From assembly GCA_002702655.1 (NCBI GenBank), contig PABB01000066.1:124001-188000 (forward strand): 64,000 nt of DNA. Direction: 5' to 3'. The notes beneath the pieces are model-generated. The model did not search any database and was not told the DNA's origin. It was given only the letters and a program-made list of their open reading frames with translations. A program made the position numbers and the translations under genes. This document shows, one piece after another, positions 24,328-34,069 of the stretch (position 1 is the first letter of the stretch; each line of letters starts with the position of its first letter). This DNA comes from Planctomycetaceae bacterium. Its GTDB lineage: Bacteria > Planctomycetota > Planctomycetia > Pirellulales > Lacipirellulaceae.

Positions 24328-26181
24328 TCAGGCCGCCACGCGTTTGCGTCGGGCGCCGCTGGGAAGCATGGGAATGATCGACTGCAGCTCTCGCAGCACG
24401 GCGTCGCGACCTTCGTTGGACACGTCCACAAGCCGGTCGACGTTGTGGTAAGCTTCCAGCAAACTCAACGGCTGGCTGGCCGCGACCATGATCTTGGGGT
24501 GGGTCGTGGGTTGGTTGGCCTCGCTGTCGCCGTAGAGCTCCTCATAGAGTTTCTCCCCCGGGCGCAGTCCGCTGAACTCGATCTCGATGTCCTCGCCGAC
24601 GCGCAAGCCAGACAAACGAATCATGTCCGCGGCCAAGTCGACGATCCGCACCGGCTCGCCCATGTCGAGCACGAAGATCTCGCCGCCGGCGCCCATCGTG
24701 CCGGCCTGGATGACCAACTGCGCCGCCTCGGGGATCAGCATGAAGTACCGCACCATATCGGGGTGCGTCACCGTCACCGGTCCGCCCGCGGCGATTTGTT
24801 CGCGGAAGATTGGCACCACGCTGCCGGCCGAGTCGAGCACGTTGCCGAAGCGCACGGTGACGAAGCGGCAAACACTGCCAGCGGCGCGGGCTTGCACGTA
24901 CTGCTCGGCGACGCGCTTGCACGCGCCCATCACGCTGGTGGGATTGACCGCCTTATCGGTCGAGATCATCACAAACGCTTCGGCCGCGAACTCCTCGGCC
25001 AAGTCCGCCAGGTTGCGCGTGGCGGCGGCAATGTTTTTAACCGCTTCGCCCGGGTAGGTTTCCATCAGCGGTACGTGTTTGTAGGCCGCCGCGTGAAACA
25101 CCACGTCGGGCCGATGCTCGTCGAACACGCAGCGCAGCCGGTCCTGGTCTGTCATGTCGGCCAGCGTCACGACCACCTCAGTCTGCTTCGCCAGGGCGCG
25201 CAGTTCGCGGTCGAGGAAGAACTGTCCCGTCTCGGACCGATCCAGTACCACGAGCCGCTTTGGTCCCAAATGCAGCAGTTGTCGGCAGATTTCCGAGCCG
25301 ATGCTGCCGGCGGACCCGGTCACCAAGACCGTCTTGCCGCCCAACCAGTCCGTGGCCTGAGCAAAGTCGAGATCGACCGACGGCCGCCGCAGCAAGTCGC
25401 CAATCGCCACCGATCGCGGCTGCAGGGCGACGTTCTCGTTAAGCAACTGCTCGTAACTGGGGAGGACCTTCACGCGAACCCCGCCGTTGGCCGCGGCGTC
25501 CGTGAGCGCCCGCACGGTCTTTCCGGGCAGAACGCCCGCGATGATGAGAACTTCCTCGACCTGATGCGTCACGATCAGCGCGTCGAGATCGTCGAACCCG
25601 CCGAGCACGGGCACGCCGCCGATCAACAGCCCGCGGCGACTGCGGCGATCGTCGACAAATCCGATGGGGGCGTAGTTGAGAGTTGGATTGTTGCGGATGC
25701 CGCGTAGCAACGCTTCGCCAGCGTCGTTGGCGCCGACAATCAGCGCTCGGGCCGAGCCAGGTCCGATTTTGCGACGCGACAGGGCGTCGCGCACGACGCG
25801 CGGACCGCCGTGCCAGGCGCCAAACGCCACGAGCGTGGCGCCCCAGTCGAGAATGATCACGCTGCGCGGAATGGTAGCCTGCGCGGCGAACATCGCATCG
25901 CACAACATCAGCCCGACCGACGCGACGGTGGTCGCTTTGGCGAGGCCCACCAGATCGTGGAGCGTGACGTAACGGTTCGTACGCTGGTGAAGTCGATACC
26001 ACGCGCCAGCAACCACTTTCGAGACAACCGCGAACAGGACAGTTTCGCGCAGCACAAAAACGGCCGCGTCGTTAAGCGAGCCGGCAAAGCGGAGCAAGAA
26101 CGCGACATAATACGCCGCCGCCCCGAAGACTCCCATCAGGACGAGGCGGAGCGTCGGGAGATGTTGGGAAAGGCTATCCAT
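24328..26181 (-). CDS. WbpM/CapD-type nucleotide-sugar 4,6-dehydratase
   Basis: A 617-residue membrane-bound enzyme of the FlaA1/CapD/WbpM family, which converts UDP-GlcNAc-type sugars to 4-keto-6-deoxy sugars for polysaccharide synthesis. Four membrane helices fill residues about 12-130, then a Rossmann-like domain (ALIVGANDAGEALL, about 155), then the SDR catalytic domain with VTGSAGSIGSE near residues 287-297. The catalytic position is Met418-x3-Lys422 (SVMGACKRV) in place of the usual Tyr, which is the hallmark of the long WbpM-type dehydratases. It is the last gene of the leftward polysaccharide arm, 62 bp after the ligase-like gene. The exact product sugar is not determined. Confidence 0.88.
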   Translation of the reverse strand: MDSLSQHLPTLRLVLMGVFGAAAYYVAFLLRFAGSLNDAAVFVLRETVLFAVVSKVVAGAWYRLHQRTNRYVTLHDLVGLAKATTVASVGLMLCDAMFAAQATIPRSVIILDWGATLVAFGAWHGGPRVVRDALSRRKIGPGSARALIVGANDAGEALLRGIRNNPTLNYAPIGFVDDRRSRRGLLIGGVPVLGGFDDLDALIVTHQVEEVLIIAGVLPGKTVRALTDAAANGGVRVKVLPSYEQLLNENVALQPRSVAIGDLLRRPSVDLDFAQATDWLGGKTVLVTGSAGSIGSEICRQLLHLGPKRLVVLDRSETGQFFLDRELRALAKQTEVVVTLADMTDQDRLRCVFDEHRPDVVFHAAAYKHVPLMETYPGEAVKNIAAATRNLADLAEEFAAEAFVMISTDKAVNPTSVMGACKRVAEQYVQARAAGSVCRFVTVRFGNVLDSAGSVVPIFREQIAAGGPVTVTHPDMVRYFMLIPEAAQLVIQAGTMGAGGEIFVLDMGEPVRIVDLAADMIRLSGLRVGEDIEIEFSGLRPGEKLYEELYGDSEANQPTTHPKIMVAASQPLSLLEAYHNVDRLVDVSNEGRDAVLRELQSIIPMLPSGARRKRVAA

Positions 26182-26243
26182 GCGCGGTTTCTGATCAGAT
26201 TTTCAAACGAGAGTGGGGCGTCAGACTCGGTCTGAAACGAACC

Positions 26244-28892
26244 TTATCGGTAACCGACGTCTGGCTGCGAATCACCGTCCCGACGTGCCAGACGATGCCG
26301 ACGCACGGCTGCCAGCCGCTGGCGCGTGGCGGCGTCTCCAGGGCAATGGTCGACGCACCACGCGAATTGAGTTTCGGCGTCTTCCAGCCGATCGAGTTGT
26401 TCGTACACCACGCCCAGTTCCGCTCGGGCGGGGTAGCAATGCGGATCGACGCGAAGCAACTCAACCAGCGTTTCCTCGGCGGCCTCCGGCAGTTTGGCTT
26501 CGCTCTGCAACTGAGCCAGTTGCCGGAGCAGCGCATTGGCGCGCCGACGGGGCAGTTCCCGAACGTCCTCGTCGGCGCGCTGCTTAGCGTAGGCGGCCAC
26601 GGCAGCCGCTTGATCTTCGGTGACCAATTCGCGGCAGGCCGCCCAGAACGCGGGGAGCGAATCCCAACGAGGTTCAAACCACTCGATCCACGCTTGAGGT
26701 TCGACCCGCCGGCCCATGAGCGCCGCCAACTGGAGGCGATGCGTGCCAGGGGCGGCAAAACTGCGTTTCCACAGTTTCAGGGCGGCGTCGACGTTTCCCC
26801 GGGCGGCGTACTCGGCGCCAGCCGCCAGGAGAATGGCGCCGTCATGCGGACGAACGCGTAACGCTTGCCGCAGTTCCGCTTCGACGACCGCGCTCTCGCC
26901 GCCATGCAAGAATGCCAACTCGGCTAGCCGCAGGTGGGCGTCCCCTTCCAGCGGGGACAGCGCGACCGCTGATCGAGCGTGGTAATCGGCTTCCAGCAGC
27001 AACCGAGCGTTGTCGCCAAATGCGACGGCCAGCCAATCCAACAGAGCTTGGCGAGATTCGAATTGCGATGCGATGGCCGCATTGCGAATCTCGCTGAGCG
27101 GCATGGGATTGTCGGAATGCCGCTGTTTGAGCTCAAACAACTCGACGCAACGATTGGCCAGTTGGCGATGTGCGTCCGGGAATCGAGGGCGAGCCCTGAC
27201 CGCGGCTCTCAGTTCGCCAAGCATCGATTCCAACGAGGCAAGCTGAGCCGTGTAGAATTCGCCCAACGCCTTTGGATCGTCTGTTGCCCCGTTCTGCAGC
27301 AGAGTCGTTTTGGCGATTCGCGACGCGCGCGACGCACGTAGGTATCCGTCCCAATGCGTTGCCGAGCGTGCGGGAACAATCAGCGCCAAAGCCGCGACCA
27401 GGGCGCCGGCCGCAGCCAGGGGAGTCATCGCGTACGACGCGAGCGAGTCGTCTTCATCGACGATGCTCTGATCGCGCGCGTTAAGCTGCAATGTTCTCAT
27501 GAGACAGGCGGCATGCAGGAGTCCCAGCGTGATACATGCGGGGATGAACCAAACGAAGTCAACGGCCGAGTGGACCAAGCTCGCCACGAGTGCGGCGGCG
27601 CTGGTGGCGGCCGGCCAATAGGCGGGTGCGTTGGCGTCCACGCGGAGCGACTCGATGCACCACCACCCGATCAACGCTAATGCCAATGCGAGCGTGCAGG
27701 CGCCAAGCAAGCCGTTCTCCGACAGCAACTGCAGATACCCGTTCTCGGCGTGCGTGAACTCCGTGGCGGGCGGCTCGGGCATGAAAGTGCGGTAGACGTC
27801 GGCATGCGTCCCGGCGCCGGCGCCGAGCCAGCCATTGGATCGCGCCACGTCCCAGTTGGCCTGCCAAATCTTGCGTCGTCCTGCGCCTTGGTCAACCTCC
27901 TCCAACTCGCCGCTCACCACCGTCGCAATGCGGTCAGCCGCGTCCTCAGGCACGGCAACGACGGCGAGCGCCAGTCCCACAACGGTCGCCAGCATGAGAC
28001 CCGTCGCGCCGCGTCGCGGTTCTCGTCGTTGCCGCCACACGGCGGGCGCCAAGGCGAGACCGCCTGCCGCCAGGGCGATCGCCACGCCCCGCGAGCCAGT
28101 CAGCAGCGCTGCAATCGTCACCAAGGCCAGCAAGGCAGCAGGAGCCCATTGCCGGATTTGGGCCGGCCAATCGACATCCGGCTTGCCAGATCTTGTCTGC
28201 GACGACGAGCCCTGGCGAATTCCGGCGGCTTGGCTAGCCGCCCATGCGGCGAGACAGACTCCCCCCATGATGAGAAAGTGACCGAAGTGATTGCGGTTGG
28301 CAAACGGCCCGCAAATCGACGTGTGCGAAGATCGGGACGGATGATCGTAGACCCACAACAACTTTCCGTTGGGTGCCAGCCATTGAAGCACGCCCAGAAT
28401 CGCCATCCAGCCTGCAGCCAAGCCGATCGCTCGCTGCAACTTGCGAATGTCCTCCAGTTGGCGGAGTCGCTGGGCGACAACCACGAACAGCACGGCGTAG
28501 CAGGTCCACATCGCCAGCGACAGACGGGTCGCCTCAACGTTCAACGAAGCGCAGTTCGGGACCGAGATTCCCAGTTGGCTGGCTGTCGACAGCCATGGCT
28601 CAACCAGATGGGCGCGCAACGGCGCGAGCGATTCGAGCCACGAACTCGGCAAGGGGACGAGTTGCAGCGCTAACACGACTGTGCCAGCCAACAGAATCCC
28701 GTTCGCCGGCGTCCGGCGCCAGGAACTCTCTTTGAGTGCAAATTGTCGACAGCACCAGGCAATCGCCGTCACCGCAATGCAGACGGCGAACGCCAGTCGA
28801 CCCACGTCGTGCCGACCTCCCAGAAACAGCGGAGCGACGAATAGAGTCGCGGCCAAGCCCGCATCCGTGACGTCTTCCGCAGTCTTTGCCAT
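26244..28892 (-). CDS. O-antigen ligase/polymerase-like protein with TPR domain
   Basis: An 882-residue protein. About ten to twelve hydrophobic helices lie within residues 10-510, containing the Wzy_C/ligase signature TGSRGVAIALAAGG and the periplasmic loop with THAENGYLQLLSENG, which includes the essential-type His. Residues about 530-870 are soluble and built of TPR-like helix pairs. Such TPR-bearing ligase-like proteins in planctomycetes and Gram-negatives may polymerise or transfer the glycan and bind partner proteins. The ATG at 28892 gives a standard N-terminus; upstream residues are Arg/Ser-rich. It lies between the BY-kinase and dehydratase genes. Whether it is a ligase or a second polymerase cannot be decided from sequence. 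Confidence 0.82.
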   Translation of the reverse strand: MAKTAEDVTDAGLAATLFVAPLFLGGRHDVGRLAFAVCIAVTAIAWCCRQFALKESSWRRTPANGILLAGTVVLALQLVPLPSSWLESLAPLRAHLVEPWLSTASQLGISVPNCASLNVEATRLSLAMWTCYAVLFVVVAQRLRQLEDIRKLQRAIGLAAGWMAILGVLQWLAPNGKLLWVYDHPSRSSHTSICGPFANRNHFGHFLIMGGVCLAAWAASQAAGIRQGSSSQTRSGKPDVDWPAQIRQWAPAALLALVTIAALLTGSRGVAIALAAGGLALAPAVWRQRREPRRGATGLMLATVVGLALAVVAVPEDAADRIATVVSGELEEVDQGAGRRKIWQANWDVARSNGWLGAGAGTHADVYRTFMPEPPATEFTHAENGYLQLLSENGLLGACTLALALALIGWWCIESLRVDANAPAYWPAATSAAALVASLVHSAVDFVWFIPACITLGLLHAACLMRTLQLNARDQSIVDEDDSLASYAMTPLAAAGALVAALALIVPARSATHWDGYLRASRASRIAKTTLLQNGATDDPKALGEFYTAQLASLESMLGELRAAVRARPRFPDAHRQLANRCVELFELKQRHSDNPMPLSEIRNAAIASQFESRQALLDWLAVAFGDNARLLLEADYHARSAVALSPLEGDAHLRLAELAFLHGGESAVVEAELRQALRVRPHDGAILLAAGAEYAARGNVDAALKLWKRSFAAPGTHRLQLAALMGRRVEPQAWIEWFEPRWDSLPAFWAACRELVTEDQAAAVAAYAKQRADEDVRELPRRRANALLRQLAQLQSEAKLPEAAEETLVELLRVDPHCYPARAELGVVYEQLDRLEDAETQFAWCVDHCPGDAATRQRLAAVRRHRLARRDGDSQPDVGYR

Positions 28893-29023
28893 CGACTTTG
28901 GCGACTCCGCCGTTGCGGATCCCCAGCTTCGGCTTGCTCGGCTTCGTCTAGGATGTTGCGATGAGCGGCCCATAGAAAAAGCAACCGAATTCAGCGCAAG
29001 TCGGAAATGAGTTACGGTTGACC

Positions 29024-31363
29024 CTAAGCGGCACGCCGCGGACGAATCGGAGCGTCGTGGCCGTCGTGATCCTCATCAGCGGTGCGGCGGCCGTTGATTG
29101 CCAGCGTCAGGTCGTCGTGGCCGACCGGGGAGTCCTCTTCGAAGCCGTCCGTTTCGTCTTCGTCGTGTCCGTATCCGTAGCCGTATCCATAGCCGTATCC
29201 GTAGCCATTGCTGTCGGCAGTCACGCCGTTGGCAACGACTCCGAAGATGTGGCAACCGGTCGCGGCAAAGTTCTCAACGGCGCGAATGACCATTCGGCGA
29301 TGGTTCTTGTCCGGTCGCACGACAATCACGGCGCCATCGACGAGCCGGCCGACCACTTGAGCGTCGCTGACCGCCAAGACGGGCGGGCAGTCGACCAGCA
29401 CCTGGTCGTAGTTGGCTTCAGCCCAGGCGAGCAACTCAGCGAAGCGAACGCTGCCGAGCAACTCGGCGGGGTTCTGCCGGCGTAAACCTGTTGGAATCAC
29501 GTCCAAACGTTCCACGACCGTCTTCTGCACGAAACGCGGCGCGTTGTCGGCAATCTCCCCGTCGGCAAGCAACAGTTCGGCAACGCCGGCGTCGCGCTTC
29601 AGCGACAAACGCGTTGTCAATCCGGGCTTCCTCAGGTCGGCATCAATGATGAGAGTACGGCGACCCGCCTGGGCGAACGTCACGGCCAAGTTCAGGGCGA
29701 CAGTTGTCTTGCCGTCGCTGGGCTCGCTGCTGGAGACGAGCAGCCGACTGTGCGCCTGCGGACTCAGCGTCAGGGCAGTGCGCAAGGTTCGAAATGCTTC
29801 CGTCTCGGGCTTGTTGGGCGACACGTACGCATGAACCAGGTCAAAGCCTTCGCCCACGAGCGTCTTGAGGTTGCCGACGACCGTCAGCACGCCCACGCCC
29901 AATTGAGCAGCCATCTCCTCAGGCGATCCAAACCGGTCGTCGAGCACGTCCTGGACGTAGATGATGAGGCTTCCCAGAAACAAGCCCCCGGCCAAAGCCC
30001 CCACGACGACCATTTTCAGACGGGGCGAGACGGGCCGCGGGTCCGGCAGCGGTTCGCGAACGACCGACGCCTTGATGGGCGCCTGACCGGCCAAAGATTC
30101 CACCTGCTGCAATTGAGCGAGAATTGCCTCGCGCTGCGTCTTGGTCCACTCGACCTGGCCTTCGAGACGCTCGATTTCGACGATGTGTCCGCTGTGCTCG
30201 GCGGCAGCTTGGCGCGCCGAAGCGAACGTCTCCGTGAGGCGCTGCTCGCGGCGTTGGGCTTCCGCAAGCGCCTGCCGCAACATCTTGAGCGTCGCCTCTC
30301 CCGCTTCGCCCGAATCGCCGCCAGCAAACCGATTGCCCAGATTCGAACGGTAGTCGCGCAGATAGGCAATGAGCGTCTGCTCCTGCCGCTTCAATTCGCT
30401 GATTCGCGGGTGATTGGGTCCGTAGTAGTTGACCGCGTCCTGCAACTCCTCTTGTGTTTTCAGCAGGCGCGACTCTTGCTCCGCGAGCATGGTCATGTCC
30501 TGCTCGCTGATCCCCAGCGTCATCTGCAGCATCTGCGCGGCAACGGACTCTTCGAGCCCGGCGAGATGTTGAAACACGTCGGCGCCGGTAGCAACAGCCT
30601 CCTCGACGGCCGCCAAGGTGGCTTGCAGTTGCAGACGTTGCTGCTGCGCGTCCATCAACATTTCATTGACGCGCAGCGCTTGTTGAATGATGGGGTCAGT
30701 CAGCCCGTCTTTCGAAGAAACGGCCAGATGGCCGACCTGCCGGCGCAGCGCGCGCAAGCCGGCCTCGAATTCTTCCAGCTCCTGCTCGCGGCGGGCCAGT
30801 TTCTCGGTCAATCGCCTTTTTTCGGCGCCTGCCGCGCCCTGGTGCGTATCGCGAACCCATTCCAGGTAGGAGTCGATGATGGCCCGCACGACGGCTGCCG
30901 CCGTGTCCGGCCGCTTCGAGCGGAACTTGACGTCGATCAGATTGGTACGGCGGGTCACCGACGAACTCGACAGGGCGGCCAGTCGATCGATCCATTCGTG
31001 CGGCGCTTCGTCGACCAGATCGATCCGGTCCTCCGGAGCGAGCCGCTCAATCGCGCGTCGCAGCACGACCGGGCTGACGACGATCTCGCGTTGAGTCGCC
31101 ATGGTGTTGTCGGATCCGTCCGCATCGTTGACTGATGCGAGCTGATCGCTTTTCTGCTCGATGATCAGCAATTTGGCAGTTGATGCGTAATATCGCGGCG
31201 CCGCGATATAGACGGCCGCCCCCACGGCGCTGCACAACGCCAGCGCGACAAGCAAGACATTCTGGCGGCGTCGAATGAGCCGCAAAAAGCGCATCGCCGC
31301 CGAGACGATCTCGCTGGACGCGGGACCTTCCTGAGCCAGGTTGGAATCCAACTCCGAATTCAT
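29024..31363 (-). CDS. Polysaccharide co-polymerase / tyrosine autokinase (Wzz-BY-kinase)
   Basis: A 779-residue fused chain-length regulator and bacterial tyrosine kinase. A first membrane helix at about residues 37-56, a long periplasmic region rich in coiled coil (about 165-400), a second helix near 433-455, and a cytosolic ATPase: Walker A (SDGKTT, Lys552), the A' motif LIIDADLRKPG and Walker B QVLVDCPP. The C-terminal tail has six tyrosines alternating with glycine (Tyr721, 723, 725, 727, 729, 731), the expected autophosphorylation cluster but unusually regular. It controls polymerisation and export by the Wzx/Wzy route. Gap to the upstream export lipoprotein gene is 31 bp. Confidence 0.93.
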   Translation of the reverse strand: MNSELDSNLAQEGPASSEIVSAAMRFLRLIRRRQNVLLVALALCSAVGAAVYIAAPRYYASTAKLLIIEQKSDQLASVNDADGSDNTMATQREIVVSPVVLRRAIERLAPEDRIDLVDEAPHEWIDRLAALSSSSVTRRTNLIDVKFRSKRPDTAAAVVRAIIDSYLEWVRDTHQGAAGAEKRRLTEKLARREQELEEFEAGLRALRRQVGHLAVSSKDGLTDPIIQQALRVNEMLMDAQQQRLQLQATLAAVEEAVATGADVFQHLAGLEESVAAQMLQMTLGISEQDMTMLAEQESRLLKTQEELQDAVNYYGPNHPRISELKRQEQTLIAYLRDYRSNLGNRFAGGDSGEAGEATLKMLRQALAEAQRREQRLTETFASARQAAAEHSGHIVEIERLEGQVEWTKTQREAILAQLQQVESLAGQAPIKASVVREPLPDPRPVSPRLKMVVVGALAGGLFLGSLIIYVQDVLDDRFGSPEEMAAQLGVGVLTVVGNLKTLVGEGFDLVHAYVSPNKPETEAFRTLRTALTLSPQAHSRLLVSSSEPSDGKTTVALNLAVTFAQAGRRTLIIDADLRKPGLTTRLSLKRDAGVAELLLADGEIADNAPRFVQKTVVERLDVIPTGLRRQNPAELLGSVRFAELLAWAEANYDQVLVDCPPVLAVSDAQVVGRLVDGAVIVVRPDKNHRRMVIRAVENFAATGCHIFGVVANGVTADSNGYGYGYGYGYGYGHDEDETDGFEEDSPVGHDDLTLAINGRRTADEDHDGHDAPIRPRRAA
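29164..29207. repeat. Gly-Tyr codon repeat in the BY-kinase gene
   Basis: Six-fold GGN-TAN hexanucleotide run on the minus strand coding for alternating Gly and Tyr. The codons vary between TAC and TAT and between GGA, GGC and GGG, so the protein repeat seems maintained rather than being a fresh slippage tract. Confidence 0.7.
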
Positions 31364-31394
31364 GCCAGTGCGTTGGTGGGATTCGAGTGCGGGG

Positions 31395-32504
31395 CTAGAA
31401 GAGCGAGGCGTTGTTGGCGACGCCGAGGGTCATACGAAACAGATTGCGGAAGGTGTCCACAACAACCGTGGCGGGCGTCTGCTCGACGCTGACCGCGTCG
31501 CCGGGCGAGAGGATCAGGTTCTCTGAGCCAGACCGCTTGGCTGCGGCGATGCTGCACCGAATGGGAACCGGATTGGGACGACCGGGAATGTTGCGTACGA
31601 CAAGCACTTCGTCGGCGACAGGGGAGTCCAAGCCGCCTGCCATGGCAATCGCGTCGAGCAATCGCAATTCGGTTTCTTCGGGCATCTCAAACTGCCCAGG
31701 CTTCTGCACCAATCCTGCGACGTAAACCATCTCCTTGTCCCGCGGCTTGACGACGACGACGTCTCGATCGCCCAGTTGGCAACCGGGGGCTGCCGCAGAG
31801 TTCGTCAGGTCGATCCGTTGGGTCCGCGCCGCAGCGGGTTGCGGTTGGTAACTGGCGAGTTGAACGCTGTCGCCCGCGGCAGCAGAGGCGGCAACGCGCG
31901 CCCCTAGCGATGACTGCCGGACGATCTCCACGATCGTTCCAGCTTCGTCGTTCAAACCGCCGGCGGCAGCGATCGCTGCGACCAGATTGCAGTTCGTTCG
32001 CGACAGTTCATGAACGCCCGGTGCATCTACGGCGCCCAACACGGTGACGTGATTGACGGCTTTGCTCCTCAACTCGACCGCCACGTGAGGTCGCACGTAG
32101 ATTCCGCGTTGTATCGATGCTTGCGAGATGGCCTGTTCCGCGGCGGTCGCTTCCATCCCGGCGACCGCAACGGGACCGACCAGTGGAATGTCGACAGCGC
32201 CCGCTTCGCCGACGCGGGCAACAACCGGGTCGTGCTCTTCGCCCTCGCGTCCGCTGGAGATTGTCACTTCCAGCAGATCGCCCGCGGCGATTTGTGCGTC
32301 CGCGGATCCCGGTGCGGCAACGCCGGCCAAATTCAGCTTGGCGCGCGACTGACGCGGGCGGGCTAGCAATTCTGGCGGCAATGCGCTCGGGCGCACTCCG
32401 GGCGTTCCGCACCCTGCCAGCAGCACAACTGCCAACAGTCGCGCAGCGGTCGCACGCCTGCGGTCGGGGCGAATGTCGCAGCTAGTCGACAAGGCAATCG
32501 ACAT
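31395..32504 (-). CDS. Polysaccharide export lipoprotein, Wza/SLBB family
   Basis: A 369-residue outer-membrane export component. The ATG at 32504 gives an N-terminus with arginines followed by a hydrophobic stretch and a lipobox LLAGC, so Cys32 is the predicted lipidated residue. The poly_export domain follows (about residues 75-165, including GDLLEVTI and YVRPHVAVELRS), then two SLBB domains (about 165-240, with VTVLGAVDAPGVHEL, and 265-335, with VYVAGLVQKPGQFEMP). It is the first gene of the leftward arm, followed 31 bp later by the Wzz/BY-kinase gene, the usual partner. It lacks an obvious C-terminal transmembrane helix of the E. coli Wza type. Confidence 0.9.
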   Translation of the reverse strand: MSIALSTSCDIRPDRRRATAARLLAVVLLAGCGTPGVRPSALPPELLARPRQSRAKLNLAGVAAPGSADAQIAAGDLLEVTISSGREGEEHDPVVARVGEAGAVDIPLVGPVAVAGMEATAAEQAISQASIQRGIYVRPHVAVELRSKAVNHVTVLGAVDAPGVHELSRTNCNLVAAIAAAGGLNDEAGTIVEIVRQSSLGARVAASAAAGDSVQLASYQPQPAAARTQRIDLTNSAAAPGCQLGDRDVVVVKPRDKEMVYVAGLVQKPGQFEMPEETELRLLDAIAMAGGLDSPVADEVLVVRNIPGRPNPVPIRCSIAAAKRSGSENLILSPGDAVSVEQTPATVVVDTFRNLFRMTLGVANNASLF

Positions 32505-32874
32505 GGGTAGAAACCTGGGTCGGGAAAGGCAGCGTGGCGCCGCGTCGGGGCGAGATTGATACCGGCTGCGCGAGACGGCAGCAAGATCAATCACACCCTT
32601 GCTGATGTCATCGCTCGCAACCGGTCGCGGTTTGGAAGTCGCTGATCGCCGCCGGCCGGGCGGCTGCCTTTCCGCGACGTCGGCCCCAGATCGCTAGCAT
32701 GCCCGTCGTTGCAATGCGGGGCTGCGGCCTGGGGCGCAATTCCTGGGGTTTGAGCCACGCCGCGCGCCGTCCCGCGCGAAGGTGAGCGTTCGGCGAGTGG
32801 TCTTGTGACGCTGTAGCGTGATTGCTACGGTTCGCCGTCCTGTGCCCCCCGTTTGTTCACACGCGGCGCTTCGC
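32505..32874. promoter_or_regulatory. Divergent promoter region of the polysaccharide locus
   Basis: This 370-bp space separates the leftward export genes from the rightward wecB operon, so it must carry promoters for both. No gene is seen in it. A weak sigma70-like pair for wecB is TTGTGA (32803-32808) and TACGGT (32826-32831) with 17-base spacing; a small hairpin GTAGC/GCTAC (32813-32828) overlaps it and could be an operator. Both assignments are tentative. Confidence 0.35.
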
Positions 32875-34032
32875 ATGACTCATTCTCGTCTCAGACCGCT
32901 GCTTGTGGTTGGCACACGCCCTGAAGCAATCAAGATGGCGCCCGTCATACAGGAGTGTCATCGCCGGGCGCAATCCGTGGAGCCGATCGTTTGCTTCACC
33001 GGGCAGCACAAGGAGATGCTGCAGCAGGTGGCCGACTATTTCGCGATTGTCCCCGACGAACAACTCGACGTCATGCGGCCGAACCAATCGCTGTCCGGGT
33101 TGACGTCCCGCTTGCTCGACGAACTCGACCAGGTCGTTCTTCGGCAGAAGCCGGACGCTATCGTCGCTCAGGGCGATACGACAACGGTCCTGGCGGCGGC
33201 GCTGACTGCGTTCTATCACCGTTTGCCGCTGGTGCACGTCGAGGCCGGACTCCGCACTCACAACCTGCAGGCGCCTTGGCCCGAAGAATTCAACCGGCGC
33301 GTCGCCAGCCTGGCGACCACGATTCATTGCGCCCCGACACGGGGGGCAGCCCAGCAGTTGATTCGCGAAGGCGTCGACCCTGCCGCCGTCCACATGACCG
33401 GCAATACCGTGATCGACGCTTTGCTGGCGACGGCGGCCCGCGAACGAAAAAACAGCAGCATGTGGCGCGACCGCTTGCCCGCCCTCCGACAGCCGCGCAT
33501 GGTGCTGGTCACCGGACATCGCCGCGAGAACTTCGGCCAGGGGATGCAGAGCATCTGCCGGGCGATTCGCAGGTTGGCGGCCGAGTTTTCCCACGTCGAC
33601 TTCGTCTATCCGGTGCACCTCAATCCGAACGTCAAGCAGCCGGTCCATGCCGCCTTGGCGGGGCTGGACAACGTGCATCTTCTGCCGCCGGCCCAATACC
33701 CCCAGTTTGTGTGGCTGATGGATCAGGCGTCGCTGATTCTTACGGACTCGGGCGGAGTGCAGGAGGAGGCGCCGTCGCTCGGCAAGCCGCTGCTTGTCAT
33801 GCGCGAGACGACTGAGCGGCCGGAAGCCGTGGATGCCGGCGCGGCACGGCTTGTTGGCGTTAGCGAGGATCGGATCGTCTCGGAAGTGTCGCTCCTGTTG
33901 AATGACCGGAGCGAGTACGATCGCCGCCGTCCGAAGCACAATCCGTACGGCGACGGTTGTTCGTCCTCGCGAATCGTCGATCTGCTCGAACAGCGCTTTG
34001 CATCCCGCGTCTCACGCCGTGCCGCAGCGTGA
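32875..34032 (+). CDS. wecB: UDP-N-acetylglucosamine 2-epimerase (non-hydrolysing)
   Basis: A 385-residue cytosolic enzyme converting UDP-GlcNAc to UDP-ManNAc. Family signatures are intact: VVGTRPEAIKMAPVI at the N-terminus, VCFTGQHKEML, VAQGDTTTVLAAAL, HVEAGLRTHN, then VTGHRRENFG, YPVHLNPNV and LTDSGGVQEEAPSLGKP. The ATG at 32875 starts just before the first strand; a frame extension upstream of 19 codons is unlikely. It heads the rightward arm and is followed 37 bp later by wecC, the enzyme that oxidises its product, so together they supply UDP-ManNAcA. Confidence 0.95.
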   Translation: MTHSRLRPLLVVGTRPEAIKMAPVIQECHRRAQSVEPIVCFTGQHKEMLQQVADYFAIVPDEQLDVMRPNQSLSGLTSRLLDELDQVVLRQKPDAIVAQGDTTTVLAAALTAFYHRLPLVHVEAGLRTHNLQAPWPEEFNRRVASLATTIHCAPTRGAAQQLIREGVDPAAVHMTGNTVIDALLATAARERKNSSMWRDRLPALRQPRMVLVTGHRRENFGQGMQSICRAIRRLAAEFSHVDFVYPVHLNPNVKQPVHAALAGLDNVHLLPPAQYPQFVWLMDQASLILTDSGGVQEEAPSLGKPLLVMRETTERPEAVDAGAARLVGVSEDRIVSEVSLLLNDRSEYDRRRPKHNPYGDGCSSSRIVDLLEQRFASRVSRRAAA

Positions 34033-34069
34033 AGCCACCGCTTTTCCGCTCCAAGCAATAGACCCAGCT

